Made by a program: the position numbers and the translations under genes. The notes under the pieces were generated by a model. It saw only the letters and a program-made list of their open reading frames with translations. It did no database searches and was not told the DNA's origin. From positions 310,001-374,000 of the forward strand of contig NZ_QGOK01000003.1 of assembly GCF_003259175.1 (NCBI RefSeq): a DNA stretch of 64,000 nt. The letters are read 5' to 3'. Below are positions 19,036 to 28,841 of the stretch, in pieces (within the stretch, counting starts at the first letter, position 1; every line of letters begins with the position of its first letter). Origin of the DNA: Marinomonas shanghaiensis (lineage in GTDB: Bacteria; Pseudomonadota; Gammaproteobacteria; Pseudomonadales; Marinomonadaceae).

Positions 19036-19080
19036 ATGTTTTAACGTGTCTGCCCAGTCAATTTAATTAATTCCTCAATT

Positions 19081-19121
19081 TTGCATTACATGTGTCATAT
19101 GTTATGATCTGGTCATAACAT
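19081..19121 (+). promoter_or_regulatory. promoter and palindromic operator of the TumE/TumA pair
   Basis: A sigma70-like promoter, TTGCAT (19081-19086), 16 bases, TATGAT (19103-19108). It is overlapped at the -10 by a perfect inverted repeat with 9-bp arms (19099-19107 and 19113-19121, ATGTTATGA / TCATAACAT) around TCTGG. The toxin start is 13 bases downstream. This is a typical autoregulated toxin-antitoxin operator. Confidence 0.7.
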
Positions 19122-19133
19122 GGATGTGAGGGC

Positions 19134-19496
19134 TTGAGCTTGGATGAAATTGACGTTCTTTTAAGTATGCATGGTGAGCAAGTTCATAGGGATGATGGTT
19201 ATTGGTGGAAAATTGAAGCATGGTCAGTTCCTCCAACGAAAGAACGACCACATGGTATTCGTTACAATCTCACTTTGCATAATAAATACAATAAAAGGGT
19301 GTTTGGTCATGACAATGCTCATGCGGTAAAACCACCGAAAGGCAAAAGATTTAGTGGTAAACGTTATGAATACGATCATCTGCATAAATCAGCAGTTGAC
19401 CAAGGTACAGCTTATGAATTCTCTGATTGTTACACATTGCTTCAGGATTTCTTTGAGGGAATAGACAAAACCATTGCTGCAATTGAGGATAAATAA
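19134..19496 (+). CDS. TumE-family (DUF6516) toxin
   Basis: A 120-aa protein resembling TumE/DUF6516 toxins: a central segment (ERPHGIRYNLTLHNK, RVFGHDNAHAVKPP) is followed by a YEYDHLH motif and a C-terminal YTLLQDFFEGIDKTI helix. TumE proteins pair with an HVO_A0114-type winged-helix antitoxin (TumA), which is exactly the next gene. The start is TTG after GTGAGG; an ATG closer to the palindrome is out of frame. The toxin precedes the antitoxin by one base. Toxicity is inferred from family and context. Confidence 0.75.
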   Translation: MSLDEIDVLLSMHGEQVHRDDGYWWKIEAWSVPPTKERPHGIRYNLTLHNKYNKRVFGHDNAHAVKPPKGKRFSGKRYEYDHLHKSAVDQGTAYEFSDCYTLLQDFFEGIDKTIAAIEDK

Positions 19497-19497
19497 T

Positions 19498-19899
19498 ATG
19501 AAAGCAAGAATCGGAATTATGTCTGAACAGCTCATTCGTATGAGGTTATTAGCGATTGCTCAAGGTAAGTACAGACCTCAAGAAAATGAGCCCAAGGTTT
19601 GGTATACCTCAATCAACGCTATCTCTCAGATTTTGCGCCCAGAAAATATTGAGCTGTTACGCCTTATGGACTCTGAAAGGCCAGAAAGTGTAACCGAGTT
19701 GTCTGAATTAACAGGACGGGCAAAATCAAACTTATCAAACACGTTGAAAGCGTTAAGCGAAAAAGGTTTTGTGCGTTTAGAGCAAGGTAATGGCAAAGCA
19801 ATCAAGCCAGTCGCTTTATTTACCGATTTTGAAATAGTGACAGACTCGGAGCTTGAGCATTATCTGCTTCAGTTATCAATTGGGCAATCGGCAGCTTGA
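19498..19899 (+). CDS. TumA-type winged-helix antitoxin/regulator
   Basis: A 133-aa protein with a MarR/HVO_A0114-like winged HTH in residues about 50-110 (SVTELSELTGRAKSNLSNTLKALSEKGFVRLEQGNGKAIKP). The ATG at 19498, one base after the TumE stop, is chosen over an upstream in-frame start inside tumE because GAGG lies 11-14 bases before it. It probably neutralises TumE and binds the palindrome at 19099-19121 to repress the operon. Confidence 0.75.
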   Translation: MKARIGIMSEQLIRMRLLAIAQGKYRPQENEPKVWYTSINAISQILRPENIELLRLMDSERPESVTELSELTGRAKSNLSNTLKALSEKGFVRLEQGNGKAIKPVALFTDFEIVTDSELEHYLLQLSIGQSAA

Positions 19900-19990
19900 T
19901 TTACAACAAGGTATCGAAGGAACAGCCAACGCATGGCATTCGCGGTTAGTATGAATGTAAAGCTATTATAGAGGCAAAAGAGTAGAACGA

Positions 19991-20239
19991 ATGATTAATG
20001 ACAATGAAGTAATTGACACCCTTGATGAGCTTGAGACATTTTTGCGTTTGGTTGAAGCGGGTGGTTTAGGTTTGAATAATGTGTCTGGGGTGGCGTTGGC
20101 GACCAACAATGCCAATGGGCGTCCCTTTGTGGCGGTGCTGGATGATAATCAGCAGCTATTGTTAGGGCGTTGGGTAACCCCTTATGTTTTTGAGAATGGC
20201 AAAGACATGGTGCGCTACGGAACGAAAAAGCCGCATTAA
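19991..20239 (+). CDS. small acidic hypothetical protein
   Basis: An 82-aa protein I do not recognise. The N-terminus is acidic (DNEVIDTLDELETFLRLVEAGG), then comes a hydrophobic beta-type stretch (VSGVALATNNANGRPFVAVLDD) and a short aromatic end. No membrane segment or signal peptide. The ribosome binding site is weak (AGAGTAGAACGA). A GC-rich terminator hairpin follows. It may be a real small protein linked to neither the toxin-antitoxin locus nor cysK. Confidence 0.55.
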   Translation: MINDNEVIDTLDELETFLRLVEAGGLGLNNVSGVALATNNANGRPFVAVLDDNQQLLLGRWVTPYVFENGKDMVRYGTKKPH

Positions 20240-20255
20240 TGACGTTAGAAAGTAA

Positions 20256-20286
20256 CCCCTCCCCTTGAAAGACATAAGGGGAGGGG
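20256..20286. terminator. GC-rich hairpin between convergent genes
   Basis: Perfect 11-bp arms, CCCCTCCCCTT (20256-20266) and AAGGGGAGGGG (20276-20286), between the 82-aa gene and convergent cysK. No long T-run, but the position fits a transcription end. Confidence 0.55.
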
Positions 20287-20343
20287 GCTGTTTACTCCTC
20301 CCGCTTACAAAGTGGAGGTCGCGAGGGGACTTTTCATCGAGAC

Positions 20344-21309
20344 TTATTGAACCAATTCGTTGTCAGTGAATTCGCCTTCAAATAAAGCGGTAGACAAGTA
20401 ACGTTCTCCTGAGTCTGGCAAAACCACGACGATTTTTTTGTCTTTAAACTCAGCCAATTGGCTCAAGCGTTCTGCGGCAACCACAGCTGCGCCACATGAA
20501 ATACCACACAGGATACCTTCTTCACGCATTAAGCGTTTTGCCATGGCAATGGCGTCTTCGTTTGTGACTTGCTCTACACGGTCAACCATAGATAGGTCGA
20601 GGTTTTTCGGGACGAAGCCTGCGCCAATGCCTTGGATTTTATGTGGTGATGGTGCTGGCGTTTCACCGTTTAGCGTTTGTGTAATAACCGGAGAGCTGGT
20701 CGGTTCCACCGCCACGCTGATGATGGCTTTGCCTTGAGTGTTTTTGATATAACGGCTTACGCCAGTGATGGTGCCGCCTGTACCTACGCCTGCCACAAAC
20801 ACATCAATTTCTCCATTGGTGTCTTGCCAGATTTCTGGACCAGTGGTTTTTTCATGAATTTCTGGGTTGGCTGGATTGTTGAATTGTTGCAATAAAACGA
20901 AGTTTTCGTCTTGGGCAATTTCTTCGGCTTTGGCAATCGCGCCTTTCATGCCTTTCGCGGGTTCGGTTAGAACGATTGTCGCACCAAGCGCTTTCATGAC
21001 TTGGCGGCGTTCAATACTCATGCTAGATGGCATCGTAATCGTAATAGGGTAACCACGCGATGCCGCCACGAAACACAAGGCAATACCCGTATTACCACTA
21101 GAAGCTTCTACAATGGATTTGCCTTTTGTCAGAATGCCTTTCTTTTCTGCATCCCACACCATGTTGGCGCCAATGCGGCATTTTACTGAAAACGCAGGGT
21201 TACGAGATTCGAGCTTGGCCCAAATATTACCATTGCCAATACGGTTTAAACGTACAAGAGGCGTATTGCCAATGGTAAGAGAGTTATCTTCGAATACTTG
21301 ATGAGACAT
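20344..21309 (-). CDS. cysK: cysteine synthase A
   Basis: A 321-aa PLP enzyme that makes cysteine from O-acetylserine and sulfide. It has the PLP Lys in the FSVKCRIG segment (residues 40-47), the [11 protein letters not shown] loop, the [14 protein letters not shown] phosphate-binding loop and the [11 protein letters not shown] motif. Length matches CysK. It is transcribed alone, divergent from hrpA. Confidence 0.94.
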   Translation of the reverse strand: MSHQVFEDNSLTIGNTPLVRLNRIGNGNIWAKLESRNPAFSVKCRIGANMVWDAEKKGILTKGKSIVEASSGNTGIALCFVAASRGYPITITMPSSMSIERRQVMKALGATIVLTEPAKGMKGAIAKAEEIAQDENFVLLQQFNNPANPEIHEKTTGPEIWQDTNGEIDVFVAGVGTGGTITGVSRYIKNTQGKAIISVAVEPTSSPVITQTLNGETPAPSPHKIQGIGAGFVPKNLDLSMVDRVEQVTNEDAIAMAKRLMREEGILCGISCGAAVVAAERLSQLAEFKDKKIVVVLPDSGERYLSTALFEGEFTDNELVQ

Positions 21310-21554
21310 ACCATTTCCTTTTTTATTGGTCTGTTGACGGTGACAGCAGCGTATTAGATACGTTGCTAATGTTGATCACTATAACCCTTACCTTGGGATT
21401 GATGTTAGAATTTACAACTATATCGATAGAGGTTTTCTTACCACCATTAAGCTGGCTGTTTGCCATTTAGTGCCAAGCCCTCTAATACCAACGGCGCGTT
21501 ACTTATCATTGCTGTTTTCTCTGCGCCAAGTTAAAGGATACAAATTTACTTATC

Positions 21555-24500
21555 ATGTCGACAAATGCCGTAATGACGCGCGATCGTCATCTAATTGATC
21601 AAAAACAAGCACAGCTTAGTAAGCGTCAAAAGGAGGGATTGCCTTTTGACAAAACGCAGTCCGAGTTGAACGCGCTGATTGAGCAGTCTGAAACCTTGTA
21701 TCAAGCTCGCTTGTCTCGTCTGCCTAAGATTACCTACGATGAAAGCTTGCCAGTCGCCGCCCGTGCCGATGAAATCATTAAGGCCATTCAAGAAAACCAA
21801 GTGGTGATTATTGCAGGTGAAACGGGCTCTGGTAAAACCACACAACTGCCTAAGATGTGTTTGCAAGCAGGTCGGGGAATTGCGGGGTTGATTGGTCATA
21901 CGCAACCAAGACGAATTGCAGCGCGCAGCGTGGCAGAACGTATCAGTGATGAGTTGCAAGTTAAGCTGGGCGAACAAGTTGGTTTTCAGGTTCGTTTTAG
22001 CGATGAAAGCAATGAAGAAACTCTGATCAAACTGATGACAGACGGTATTTTGTTGGCTGAGATCCAACAAGATAAGCGCCTGTATAAATACGACACCATC
22101 ATCATCGATGAAGCCCATGAACGCAGCTTGAACATTGACTTTTTGTTGGGGTATTTAAAGCAAGTCTTGGCGGCTCGTCCTGACCTAAAAGTCATTGTGA
22201 CCTCTGCAACGATTGACGTAGAGCGTTTTTCTGAACATTTTGACAATGCGCCTATTATCGAAGTATCTGGCCGTACTTATCCGGTAGAGGTCCGTTATCA
22301 GCCCTTGATGAGCAAGTCGGATTCTGAAGAATTAGACGAAGACCAAAGCATGGAGCAAGGAATTCTCGATGCGGTAGAGCTATTGATCGCCGAAGAACGT
22401 CAATCTGGTTACCGTGGTGCGGGCGATATTTTGGTGTTTTTGCCAGGGGAACGAGAAATACGCGAAACCGCCGATATTCTGCGCCGTGCCGAGTTGCGCA
22501 ATACCGAAGTGTTGCCGCTCTACGCTCGATTGAGCACCAGCGAACAACAACGTATTTTCAAGCCTCATTCTGGTCGCCGCATTGTGTTGTCGACCAACGT
22601 GGCGGAAACCTCGTTGACTGTGCCTGGGATTCGCTACGTCATTGATCCCGGTTTAGCGCGTATTAGTCGCTACAGTGTGCGTTCCAAAGTGCAGCAATTA
22701 CCGATTGAAAAAATCAGCCAAGCCAGCGCCAACCAAAGGGCGGGTCGATGTGGTCGTGTCGCTGATGGTATTTGTATTCGTCTTTATGATGAGGCGGATT
22801 TTAACAATCGTGCAGAGTTTACCGACCCTGAAATTTTTCGTACTAACTTGGCCTCAGTTATTTTGCAGATGGCCAATCTAAAGCTGGGCGCGGTAGAGAA
22901 ATTTCCTTTTGTTGAAATGCCAGACAAACGCATGATCAACGATGGCTATCGAGCCTTGACGGAGCTGGGGGCTTTGCATAAAGAGCGACTGACGCCGATT
23001 GGTCGTCAGTTGGCTAAGTTACCTATTGACCCGAAATTAGGCCGCATTCTCATCGCCGCTGAGCAACACAGTGTGCTCAAGGAAGTCGCGATTATTGTCA
23101 GTGCCTTGTCCATTCCAGACCCTCGTGAGCGCCCACAAGATAAGAAAACTCAGTCGGATCAAGCTCACGCGGTGGATAAAGACGAAGACTCTGATTTCGC
23201 GGTATTCTTGAATTTATGGGAGCGTTTTGAAGAGCAGCGCCAAGCTTTATCACAGAATCAATTACGCCAATATTGCCGTAAGCAATTTTTAAACTTCATG
23301 CGCATGCGTGAATGGCGAGACATTCATCGTCAGATCATGATTGCCTGCAAGCAGCTTGGCTTCAAAGAAGTACACCACGAAGAGCGTCATTATGAAGCGA
23401 TTCATCGGGCTTTGTTGGCGGGCATGTTCACTCACGTGGCCAATAAAATGGAAGACAGCAAAGAAATGCTGGGCTGTCGTTCTCGCAAACTGGCCATCTT
23501 CCCAGGTTCAATGTTATTCAAAAAACCACCGCAGTGGATCATGGCGGCGGAGCTTGTGGAGACCAGTAAACTTTATGCGCGGGTAGCAGCTCGCATCGAT
23601 CCAGCGTGGATCGAAGAATACGCTGCGCCGTTTGTGAAACGTCAATACTTTGATCCGCATTTTGAACGCAACCAAGGCCGTATCATGGCCCACGAACAAG
23701 TCTCTTTGTATGGCTTGGTTATTGTGGCAAAGCGTCGTATTGATTACGGTCATGTGAATCCTGAAGAAGCTCGAGAGATTTTTATTCGTTCTGGATTGGT
23801 CGAAGGCGAGTTGCGTACTAAGCAAGCTTTCTTCCACAAGAATAAAACCTTGATTGAGTCGTTAGAAACCCAAGAGGCCAAGCTGCGTAAGCGTGACATT
23901 TTGGTGGACGATGAAACCGTATTTGCTTTTTATAATGCGCGATTGCCTGATCATGTGCGTAACTCAAAAAGCTTAGAGCATTTTGTGAAAACCTCACCCG
24001 ATGCTTTGCTCATGACGCGGGAGGATTTGATTAACCAAGATGTAATGGTTGACGATCAGGCGTTTCCTGATTCCTTTGGTTTGCATGGCGTGGCGTTGCC
24101 AATTGACTATAAGTTCGAACCTGGCCAAGAATCCGATGGTGCTACTTTGAAAGTGCCTGTGGGACTGTTACGTCAGTTAAGTCTGGAAGATCTGGGTTGG
24201 GCTGTGCCCGGTTTTATCAAAGAGCGTTGTGAAGCTTTGCTTCGAGCGTTACCAAAAGTATTGCGTCGCCGCTTTGTGCCGATTCCTCAGTTTGTGGATC
24301 GTATTTATCCTAATTTATCGAAAGACAAAGGCGATTTATTAGCGCAGTTAAGTTTGCAAATTAAGCGCGAGACCTTAATTGATATTCCACTTAATGAATG
24401 GAATGCGGACAAGCTTGATTCACATTTGACGTTGAACTTAGAGGTTGTGGATGAGCGCGGCAAAGTATTGGGGATTGGTAAAGATCTTGCGCAGCTTCAA

Positions 24501-25430
24501 ACTCAATTTAGCGATTTGGTGGAAGAAAGCTTTGCCAAGTTTGGCACCAAACAGCATGAGCAAGAAGGCTTAACGGCATGGCCTGAGCAGGGGATTCCAG
24601 AGCGTCAAGAGATCAAACAAGCGGGCATTAAGGTAACAGCGTTTCCTGCGTTAGTCGCGCAAGGCGACCATGTGTCTTTAAAAATGTTTGATGACCAAAA
24701 TACCGCAGTGGAAACCCACCGTAAAGGCGTGATCACCTTGCTCAAATTGACCTTGAGTAAAGAAATGCGCTACTTGCAAAAGAACTTACCGCACTTAAAA
24801 GAATCTATGTTAATTTTTTCACCATTGGGCCCAAAAGAATCCTTGTTGGACGATTTACTTAATGCGGTGCTAGATAAAGTCTTCTTGGATGGTCGCGCTT
24901 TACCACGTACCAAAGCGGAATTCGACAGCTGCGTTGTCAACCATAAACCACAATTGGTCAGTGTGGCGAATGACATGGCAGGGCAGCTTTACCGCGTATT
25001 GTCTTCTTATCAGGGCGTGGCGAAAAGAATGAAAGGCAGCATTCCTTTGCCTTGGACACGCATTTATGGCGATATTAAAGTGCAATTAGAGCAGCTGATT
25101 TACCCAGGCTTTATTGGTAATACCCCTTTGTTTTGGTTGGGGCAATTACCGCGATATTTCAAAGGGATTGAAGTGCGTTTAGAGCGTTTTCAAAACCATT
25201 TGAACAAAGAGAATCAATACGTGTCTGAGTTGGAAGGCCTCTGGCAGACCTATATTCGGCAGAAAAAAGCGCATGACGAAAAAGCGCTGTATGACCCTGA
25301 ACTGATCAAGTATCGCTGGATGCTTGAAGAATATCGCATTTCGTTATTCGCCCAGTCGGTCGGTACACTAGAGCCCATCTCCGATAAGCGTCTTGCTAAG
25401 CAGTGGCAAGAAGTCAAAAAGCTGGTTTAG
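21555..25430 (+). CDS. hrpA: ATP-dependent RNA helicase HrpA
   Basis: A 1291-aa DEAH-box helicase, the usual HrpA size (about 1300). Motifs in order: Walker A GETGSGKTTQLPK (about residue 91), TQPRRIAARSVAER, the DEAH box in IIDEAHERSLNIDFLLGYL, TSATIDVERFS, STNVAETSLTVPGI and QRAGRCGRVADG. The HA2, OB-fold and long DUF3418 C-terminal region follow. HrpA unwinds RNA and rescues collided or stalled ribosomes. mlaA follows after 47 bases, so co-transcription is possible. Confidence 0.95.
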   Translation: MSTNAVMTRDRHLIDQKQAQLSKRQKEGLPFDKTQSELNALIEQSETLYQARLSRLPKITYDESLPVAARADEIIKAIQENQVVIIAGETGSGKTTQLPKMCLQAGRGIAGLIGHTQPRRIAARSVAERISDELQVKLGEQVGFQVRFSDESNEETLIKLMTDGILLAEIQQDKRLYKYDTIIIDEAHERSLNIDFLLGYLKQVLAARPDLKVIVTSATIDVERFSEHFDNAPIIEVSGRTYPVEVRYQPLMSKSDSEELDEDQSMEQGILDAVELLIAEERQSGYRGAGDILVFLPGEREIRETADILRRAELRNTEVLPLYARLSTSEQQRIFKPHSGRRIVLSTNVAETSLTVPGIRYVIDPGLARISRYSVRSKVQQLPIEKISQASANQRAGRCGRVADGICIRLYDEADFNNRAEFTDPEIFRTNLASVILQMANLKLGAVEKFPFVEMPDKRMINDGYRALTELGALHKERLTPIGRQLAKLPIDPKLGRILIAAEQHSVLKEVAIIVSALSIPDPRERPQDKKTQSDQAHAVDKDEDSDFAVFLNLWERFEEQRQALSQNQLRQYCRKQFLNFMRMREWRDIHRQIMIACKQLGFKEVHHEERHYEAIHRALLAGMFTHVANKMEDSKEMLGCRSRKLAIFPGSMLFKKPPQWIMAAELVETSKLYARVAARIDPAWIEEYAAPFVKRQYFDPHFERNQGRIMAHEQVSLYGLVIVAKRRIDYGHVNPEEAREIFIRSGLVEGELRTKQAFFHKNKTLIESLETQEAKLRKRDILVDDETVFAFYNARLPDHVRNSKSLEHFVKTSPDALLMTREDLINQDVMVDDQAFPDSFGLHGVALPIDYKFEPGQESDGATLKVPVGLLRQLSLEDLGWAVPGFIKERCEALLRALPKVLRRRFVPIPQFVDRIYPNLSKDKGDLLAQLSLQIKRETLIDIPLNEWNADKLDSHLTLNLEVVDERGKVLGIGKDLAQLQTQFSDLVEESFAKFGTKQHEQEGLTAWPEQGIPERQEIKQAGIKVTAFPALVAQGDHVSLKMFDDQNTAVETHRKGVITLLKLTLSKEMRYLQKNLPHLKESMLIFSPLGPKESLLDDLLNAVLDKVFLDGRALPRTKAEFDSCVVNHKPQLVSVANDMAGQLYRVLSSYQGVAKRMKGSIPLPWTRIYGDIKVQLEQLIYPGFIGNTPLFWLGQLPRYFKGIEVRLERFQNHLNKENQYVSELEGLWQTYIRQKKAHDEKALYDPELIKYRWMLEEYRISLFAQSVGTLEPISDKRLAKQWQEVKKLV

Positions 25431-25477
25431 TGGACAAGCAGAAATAAAAGTCTTTGACTAGAATGTAAATACGTAGG

Positions 25478-26350
25478 ATGAATGAAAAAATGCGCAATGT
25501 GATAGGTTCGTTATTATTGGGTCTGTTTTTTTTGTTTTCTCATGTGGCCTCGGCCGCAACGGAAGAAGACCCATGGGAAGGCTTTAACCGCGCCATGTTC
25601 TCTTTCAATGATGCGGTAGATGGGGCGATATTAAAACCCGTTGCTGAAGGCTATAAAGCAATAACACCGAATCCAGTGCAAAAAGGCGTGAGCAACTTTT
25701 TCTCGAATTTAGGCGAAATTGGCAATATCACCAATAACTTATTGCAAGGCAAATGGGATGAAACCGCATCCTCTACTTTTCGGTTTTTAATCAACAGCAC
25801 CGCGGGTTGGTTAGGGATCTTTGATGTCGCCAGTGAGATGGGGTTAAAGCGCTACAAAGAAGATTTTGGGCAAACTTTGGGGTATTGGGGTGTTTCTTCT
25901 GGCCCTTATTTGGTCTTGCCTTTTTTTGGCCCATCAACCGTTCGTGATGGTTCTGGCTTGGTGCTTGAATATACTTATATTGATGAAACGGAAATATTAG
26001 ACCCCAATAGCGATGAAAAATTAGGGCTTTTAGGTTTAGATGTTGTGGAAACACGTGCGCGTTTGTTGAGTGCTGAATCCATGATTATTGGCGATAGATA
26101 CAGCTTCGTGCGAGACGTATATTTACAGAGTCGAGCGTACGATGTGTATGACGGCAATCCGCCAAAGAAAAACAACGCGATTGAAAGCCCCGACTCTGCC
26201 AACGATGACAGCTGGGGGGAAGAAGCGGCAGGAGATAGCTGGGGTGACGAGACATCAAGTGACAGTTGGGGCGATGACGTGTCTACGAGTGAAGAGACAG
26301 ATGTGTTATCAGAGGGTGACTTTGCCGCGGACTCAAGTTGGTCCGAATAA
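25478..26350 (+). CDS. mlaA: MlaA/VacJ phospholipid-transport protein with repeat-containing acidic tail
   Basis: A 290-aa exported protein of the MlaA family, which removes phospholipids from the outer leaflet of the outer membrane with porins and the Mla pathway. The family block runs from about residue 30 to 225 (EEDPWEGFNRAMFSFNDAVD, NNLLQGKW, EDFGQTLGYWGVSSGPYLVLPFFGPSTVRD, VETRARLLSAE). The signal peptide ends ASA-A with no lipobox Cys, as also seen in pseudomonad VacJ, so it is probably not a lipoprotein. After about residue 240 comes an acidic low-complexity tail with three DSWG units. Confidence 0.88.
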   Translation: MNEKMRNVIGSLLLGLFFLFSHVASAATEEDPWEGFNRAMFSFNDAVDGAILKPVAEGYKAITPNPVQKGVSNFFSNLGEIGNITNNLLQGKWDETASSTFRFLINSTAGWLGIFDVASEMGLKRYKEDFGQTLGYWGVSSGPYLVLPFFGPSTVRDGSGLVLEYTYIDETEILDPNSDEKLGLLGLDVVETRARLLSAESMIIGDRYSFVRDVYLQSRAYDVYDGNPPKKNNAIESPDSANDDSWGEEAAGDSWGDETSSDSWGDDVSTSEETDVLSEGDFAADSSWSE

Positions 26351-26368
26351 CGTAATGTATGGTATGGA

Positions 26369-27394
26369 ATGAAGAAGCAACTGTCGACAACGCATTGGTT
26401 TAATGAAGCCCTTTTCAATGAAGCTTTACTGAAGGGCTTTTTGCTGGTCATTGGGAGCGCCTGCTCAGTGCTCATCGTGGTGAATCTATTGGCAGCAAAA
26501 TATCAGCTGGCATTGATTGAAACCGTTTTGCTTATGTTGACCATTTTTGTGTGGTTCTGTTCTCAGCAGTCGCGCTTTTATAAATGGACTCTACTCATCT
26601 ATGTGGCGTTTATTTTTGCGTGTATTTTGACAGGCATAAGTTATTCGCCACTGCACTCTGGAAGACAAGTTTGGGTGCTTATCTTCCCAATGACCTCTTA
26701 CCTTATGTTAGGAAAGAAAACAGGAGTTTGGCTGAGCGGGATTTGTCTGGGCTTAGTCATTAGCATTCTTTATCTGCGTTTCTATGAGGATTTTGGAAAA
26801 GAGTTAATCAGTGTCGTCATTAACTTGAGCTGTGCCTATGCGTTTTTGTGGGGGCTAACTCATGGCGCTGAGCGCGTTCATAAAAAAATGTTATATGCGC
26901 TAAAGAAAATAGCGTCTACGGATCCGCTAACAGGGCTGGCCAATCGGCGTAATATCAGTCAGCATTTTCAATACCAACTTCAGCAAGCGATAGGAGAAAG
27001 TGATGCCTTGGCGCTTGTTTTGATTGATTTAGACAACTTCAAAAAGATCAATGATACCCATGGGCATGATGTGGGCGATGCCGTATTAGTGGACTTCGCA
27101 GAGCGTCTTAGAGCGCATGTCGATGATAGTGATCAGCTTTTTCGTTTAGGTGGGGAAGAGTTCTGTGTCTTGATGCCTGCCGCAAACCGCCATGATTGGT
27201 CGACTTCTTTTTGTCATTATGTGCAAGACGCTGTCTTTTATTGGGATGACCTGGCTATTCGCTATACGATCAGTATTGGTGTGTCTTGCAGTTTTGAAGG
27301 AGAAGGGGATTTTAAGTCTTTGTACAGATTGGCTGATCAACGTTTGTATGCGGCCAAAAATCTTGGCCGCAACCGTATTGTGTTCGCAGATTAA
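26369..27394 (+). CDS. membrane diguanylate cyclase (GGDEF domain)
   Basis: A 341-aa inner-membrane protein. The N-terminal half (about 15-175) is hydrophobic with about six predicted helices and forms a sensor of unknown ligand. The C-terminal GGDEF domain (about 180-340) has the active-site variant GGEEF (LFRLGGEEFCVLMP) and the DNFKKINDTHGHDVGD nucleotide-binding segment, so it should be active in making c-di-GMP. The inhibitory I-site position reads DDSD instead of RxxD, so product feedback is probably lost. It starts 18 bases after mlaA. Confidence 0.88.
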   Translation: MKKQLSTTHWFNEALFNEALLKGFLLVIGSACSVLIVVNLLAAKYQLALIETVLLMLTIFVWFCSQQSRFYKWTLLIYVAFIFACILTGISYSPLHSGRQVWVLIFPMTSYLMLGKKTGVWLSGICLGLVISILYLRFYEDFGKELISVVINLSCAYAFLWGLTHGAERVHKKMLYALKKIASTDPLTGLANRRNISQHFQYQLQQAIGESDALALVLIDLDNFKKINDTHGHDVGDAVLVDFAERLRAHVDDSDQLFRLGGEEFCVLMPAANRHDWSTSFCHYVQDAVFYWDDLAIRYTISIGVSCSFEGEGDFKSLYRLADQRLYAAKNLGRNRIVFAD

Positions 27395-27408
27395 CAGGGT
27401 TATATCTG

Positions 27409-27440
27409 AGTAAGGAAGCACAGTGACTCTGCTCCTTACT
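27409..27440. terminator. bidirectional terminator hairpin
   Basis: AGTAAGGAAGCA (27409-27420) pairs with TGCTCCTTACT (27430-27440), one base bulged, followed by TAGTTTGTTTCTTT. It lies between the GGDEF gene and the convergent sugar dehydrogenase gene. Confidence 0.6.
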
Positions 27441-27470
27441 TAGTTTGTTTCTTTGCTCAGTTCTTCACAT

Positions 27471-28595
27471 TCAGCCCGCTTTTTTGAGGCTGGTTTCGAT
27501 TGCTAACGTTATTTTTAAAAGCTTCCCAGAGTCCGTGCCAATGTACAGTGCCCCGGTTGAATCTTGTGCGATAGAACGAAGACGCTCATCAAGATCTTCT
27601 AAATAGCGAGTTTCAGTAGTGTCGCCATTTTGTTCAATTTTCACTTTATTTAAGTGTCGCAGTGCCAACGCTGTTGAGAGGAAATCCCCGTTCCAGTTAG
27701 AAAATAGCATGCCTTTGTAACGCAATAAGCTGCTTGGTGCGATGGACGGAATAAATACTTTGATAGGGTTGTCTATGCCGTCTTTTTCGGCGCCGTCACC
27801 CACGCCAATGGGGCCCCAATATTCTTTGCCATGGGACACAATCGGCCAACCGTAGTTAGCGCCTGGGCGAATAAGGTTGATTTCATCGCCGCCTCTCGGA
27901 CCATGCTCATTTGACCAAAGGGTATGGGTGTCTGTGTCATAAAAAAGCCCTTGGGGATTACGATGTCCGTAGCTCCAAATTTCATTACGAATGTTCGCGT
28001 GTGTGACAAAAGGGTTGTCGGCCGGCACACTGCCGTCTAAATTGAGACGAATGATACTGCCAGCATGGTTGTTTAGATTTTGAGCGTTTTCACGAACGCC
28101 GCGGTCACCAACAGAGAAAAACACATGTCCTTTATCATCAAACGCAATGCGTCCACCATAGTGCTTTGAATCGGAGCTTGCTGAGTCCGTGACCAGCAGA
28201 TCTTGCCACTGGGTAAAAGCGTTATTGATCAACTTGGCTCTGGCTAATGTGGTTTTTGCGCCTTCATCGGCCGGTTTAGAATACGTGAAGTAGACCCATT
28301 TTTCCTCATCGAAAGTAGGGGATTTGGCGACATCAAGCAGTCCGCCTTGGCCTCGATTGTCCACTTCAGGCAATCCACTTAGGGTTTGTTGTTTACCATT
28401 GGCTAAATTTACCTTGTAGGCTACGCCTTTTTTGACCGTGACGATGGCTTCTTTGTCATTCAATAGGGCAATACCCCAAGGTGTGCCGTCAAATTGCGTT
28501 ACTTCTTCAACATTGAGTGAACCGTCAACGATCGTTTTTGAGGCGTTCGCATCTAGTGCCAATAGACTGGCTAAAAATAGAATCCACGTTTTCAT
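27471..28595 (-). CDS. PQQ-dependent soluble aldose dehydrogenase (YliI-like)
   Basis: A 374-aa periplasmic beta-propeller enzyme with signal peptide (residues 1-18). It has the Asd/YliI glucose-dehydrogenase blocks: WGIALLNDKEAIVTVKKG, the catalytic-His-region segment with RGQGGLLDVAKSP, the GGRIAFDDKGHVFFSVGDRG strand and the NEHGPRGGDEINLI motif that lies near PQQ and calcium. It oxidises aldose sugars in the periplasm if PQQ is available; no PQQ synthesis genes are in this window. Confidence 0.88.
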   Translation of the reverse strand: MKTWILFLASLLALDANASKTIVDGSLNVEEVTQFDGTPWGIALLNDKEAIVTVKKGVAYKVNLANGKQQTLSGLPEVDNRGQGGLLDVAKSPTFDEEKWVYFTYSKPADEGAKTTLARAKLINNAFTQWQDLLVTDSASSDSKHYGGRIAFDDKGHVFFSVGDRGVRENAQNLNNHAGSIIRLNLDGSVPADNPFVTHANIRNEIWSYGHRNPQGLFYDTDTHTLWSNEHGPRGGDEINLIRPGANYGWPIVSHGKEYWGPIGVGDGAEKDGIDNPIKVFIPSIAPSSLLRYKGMLFSNWNGDFLSTALALRHLNKVKIEQNGDTTETRYLEDLDERLRSIAQDSTGALYIGTDSGKLLKITLAIETSLKKAG

Positions 28596-28841
28596 GAAGC
28601 AACCTCTTTAATTCGCTAATTTGACTAAAGTATATAGCAAATAATCGAAACAAGCGGGAAGCGTCGTGCATTTCCTTAGCAATTGCCAATTGCTTACCTA
28701 GTTGGATGAAGTGTTCAGCGACGCTAGAAATAAGGCGCGAATCATGATGGTTTGATGGGATAGTGCAAAAAATATCCTCTCTAAACAGATCTGGCGAACA
28801 GGCTGGACGTCGGTCGCGTGTCAGCCATTCAATACCACGTG

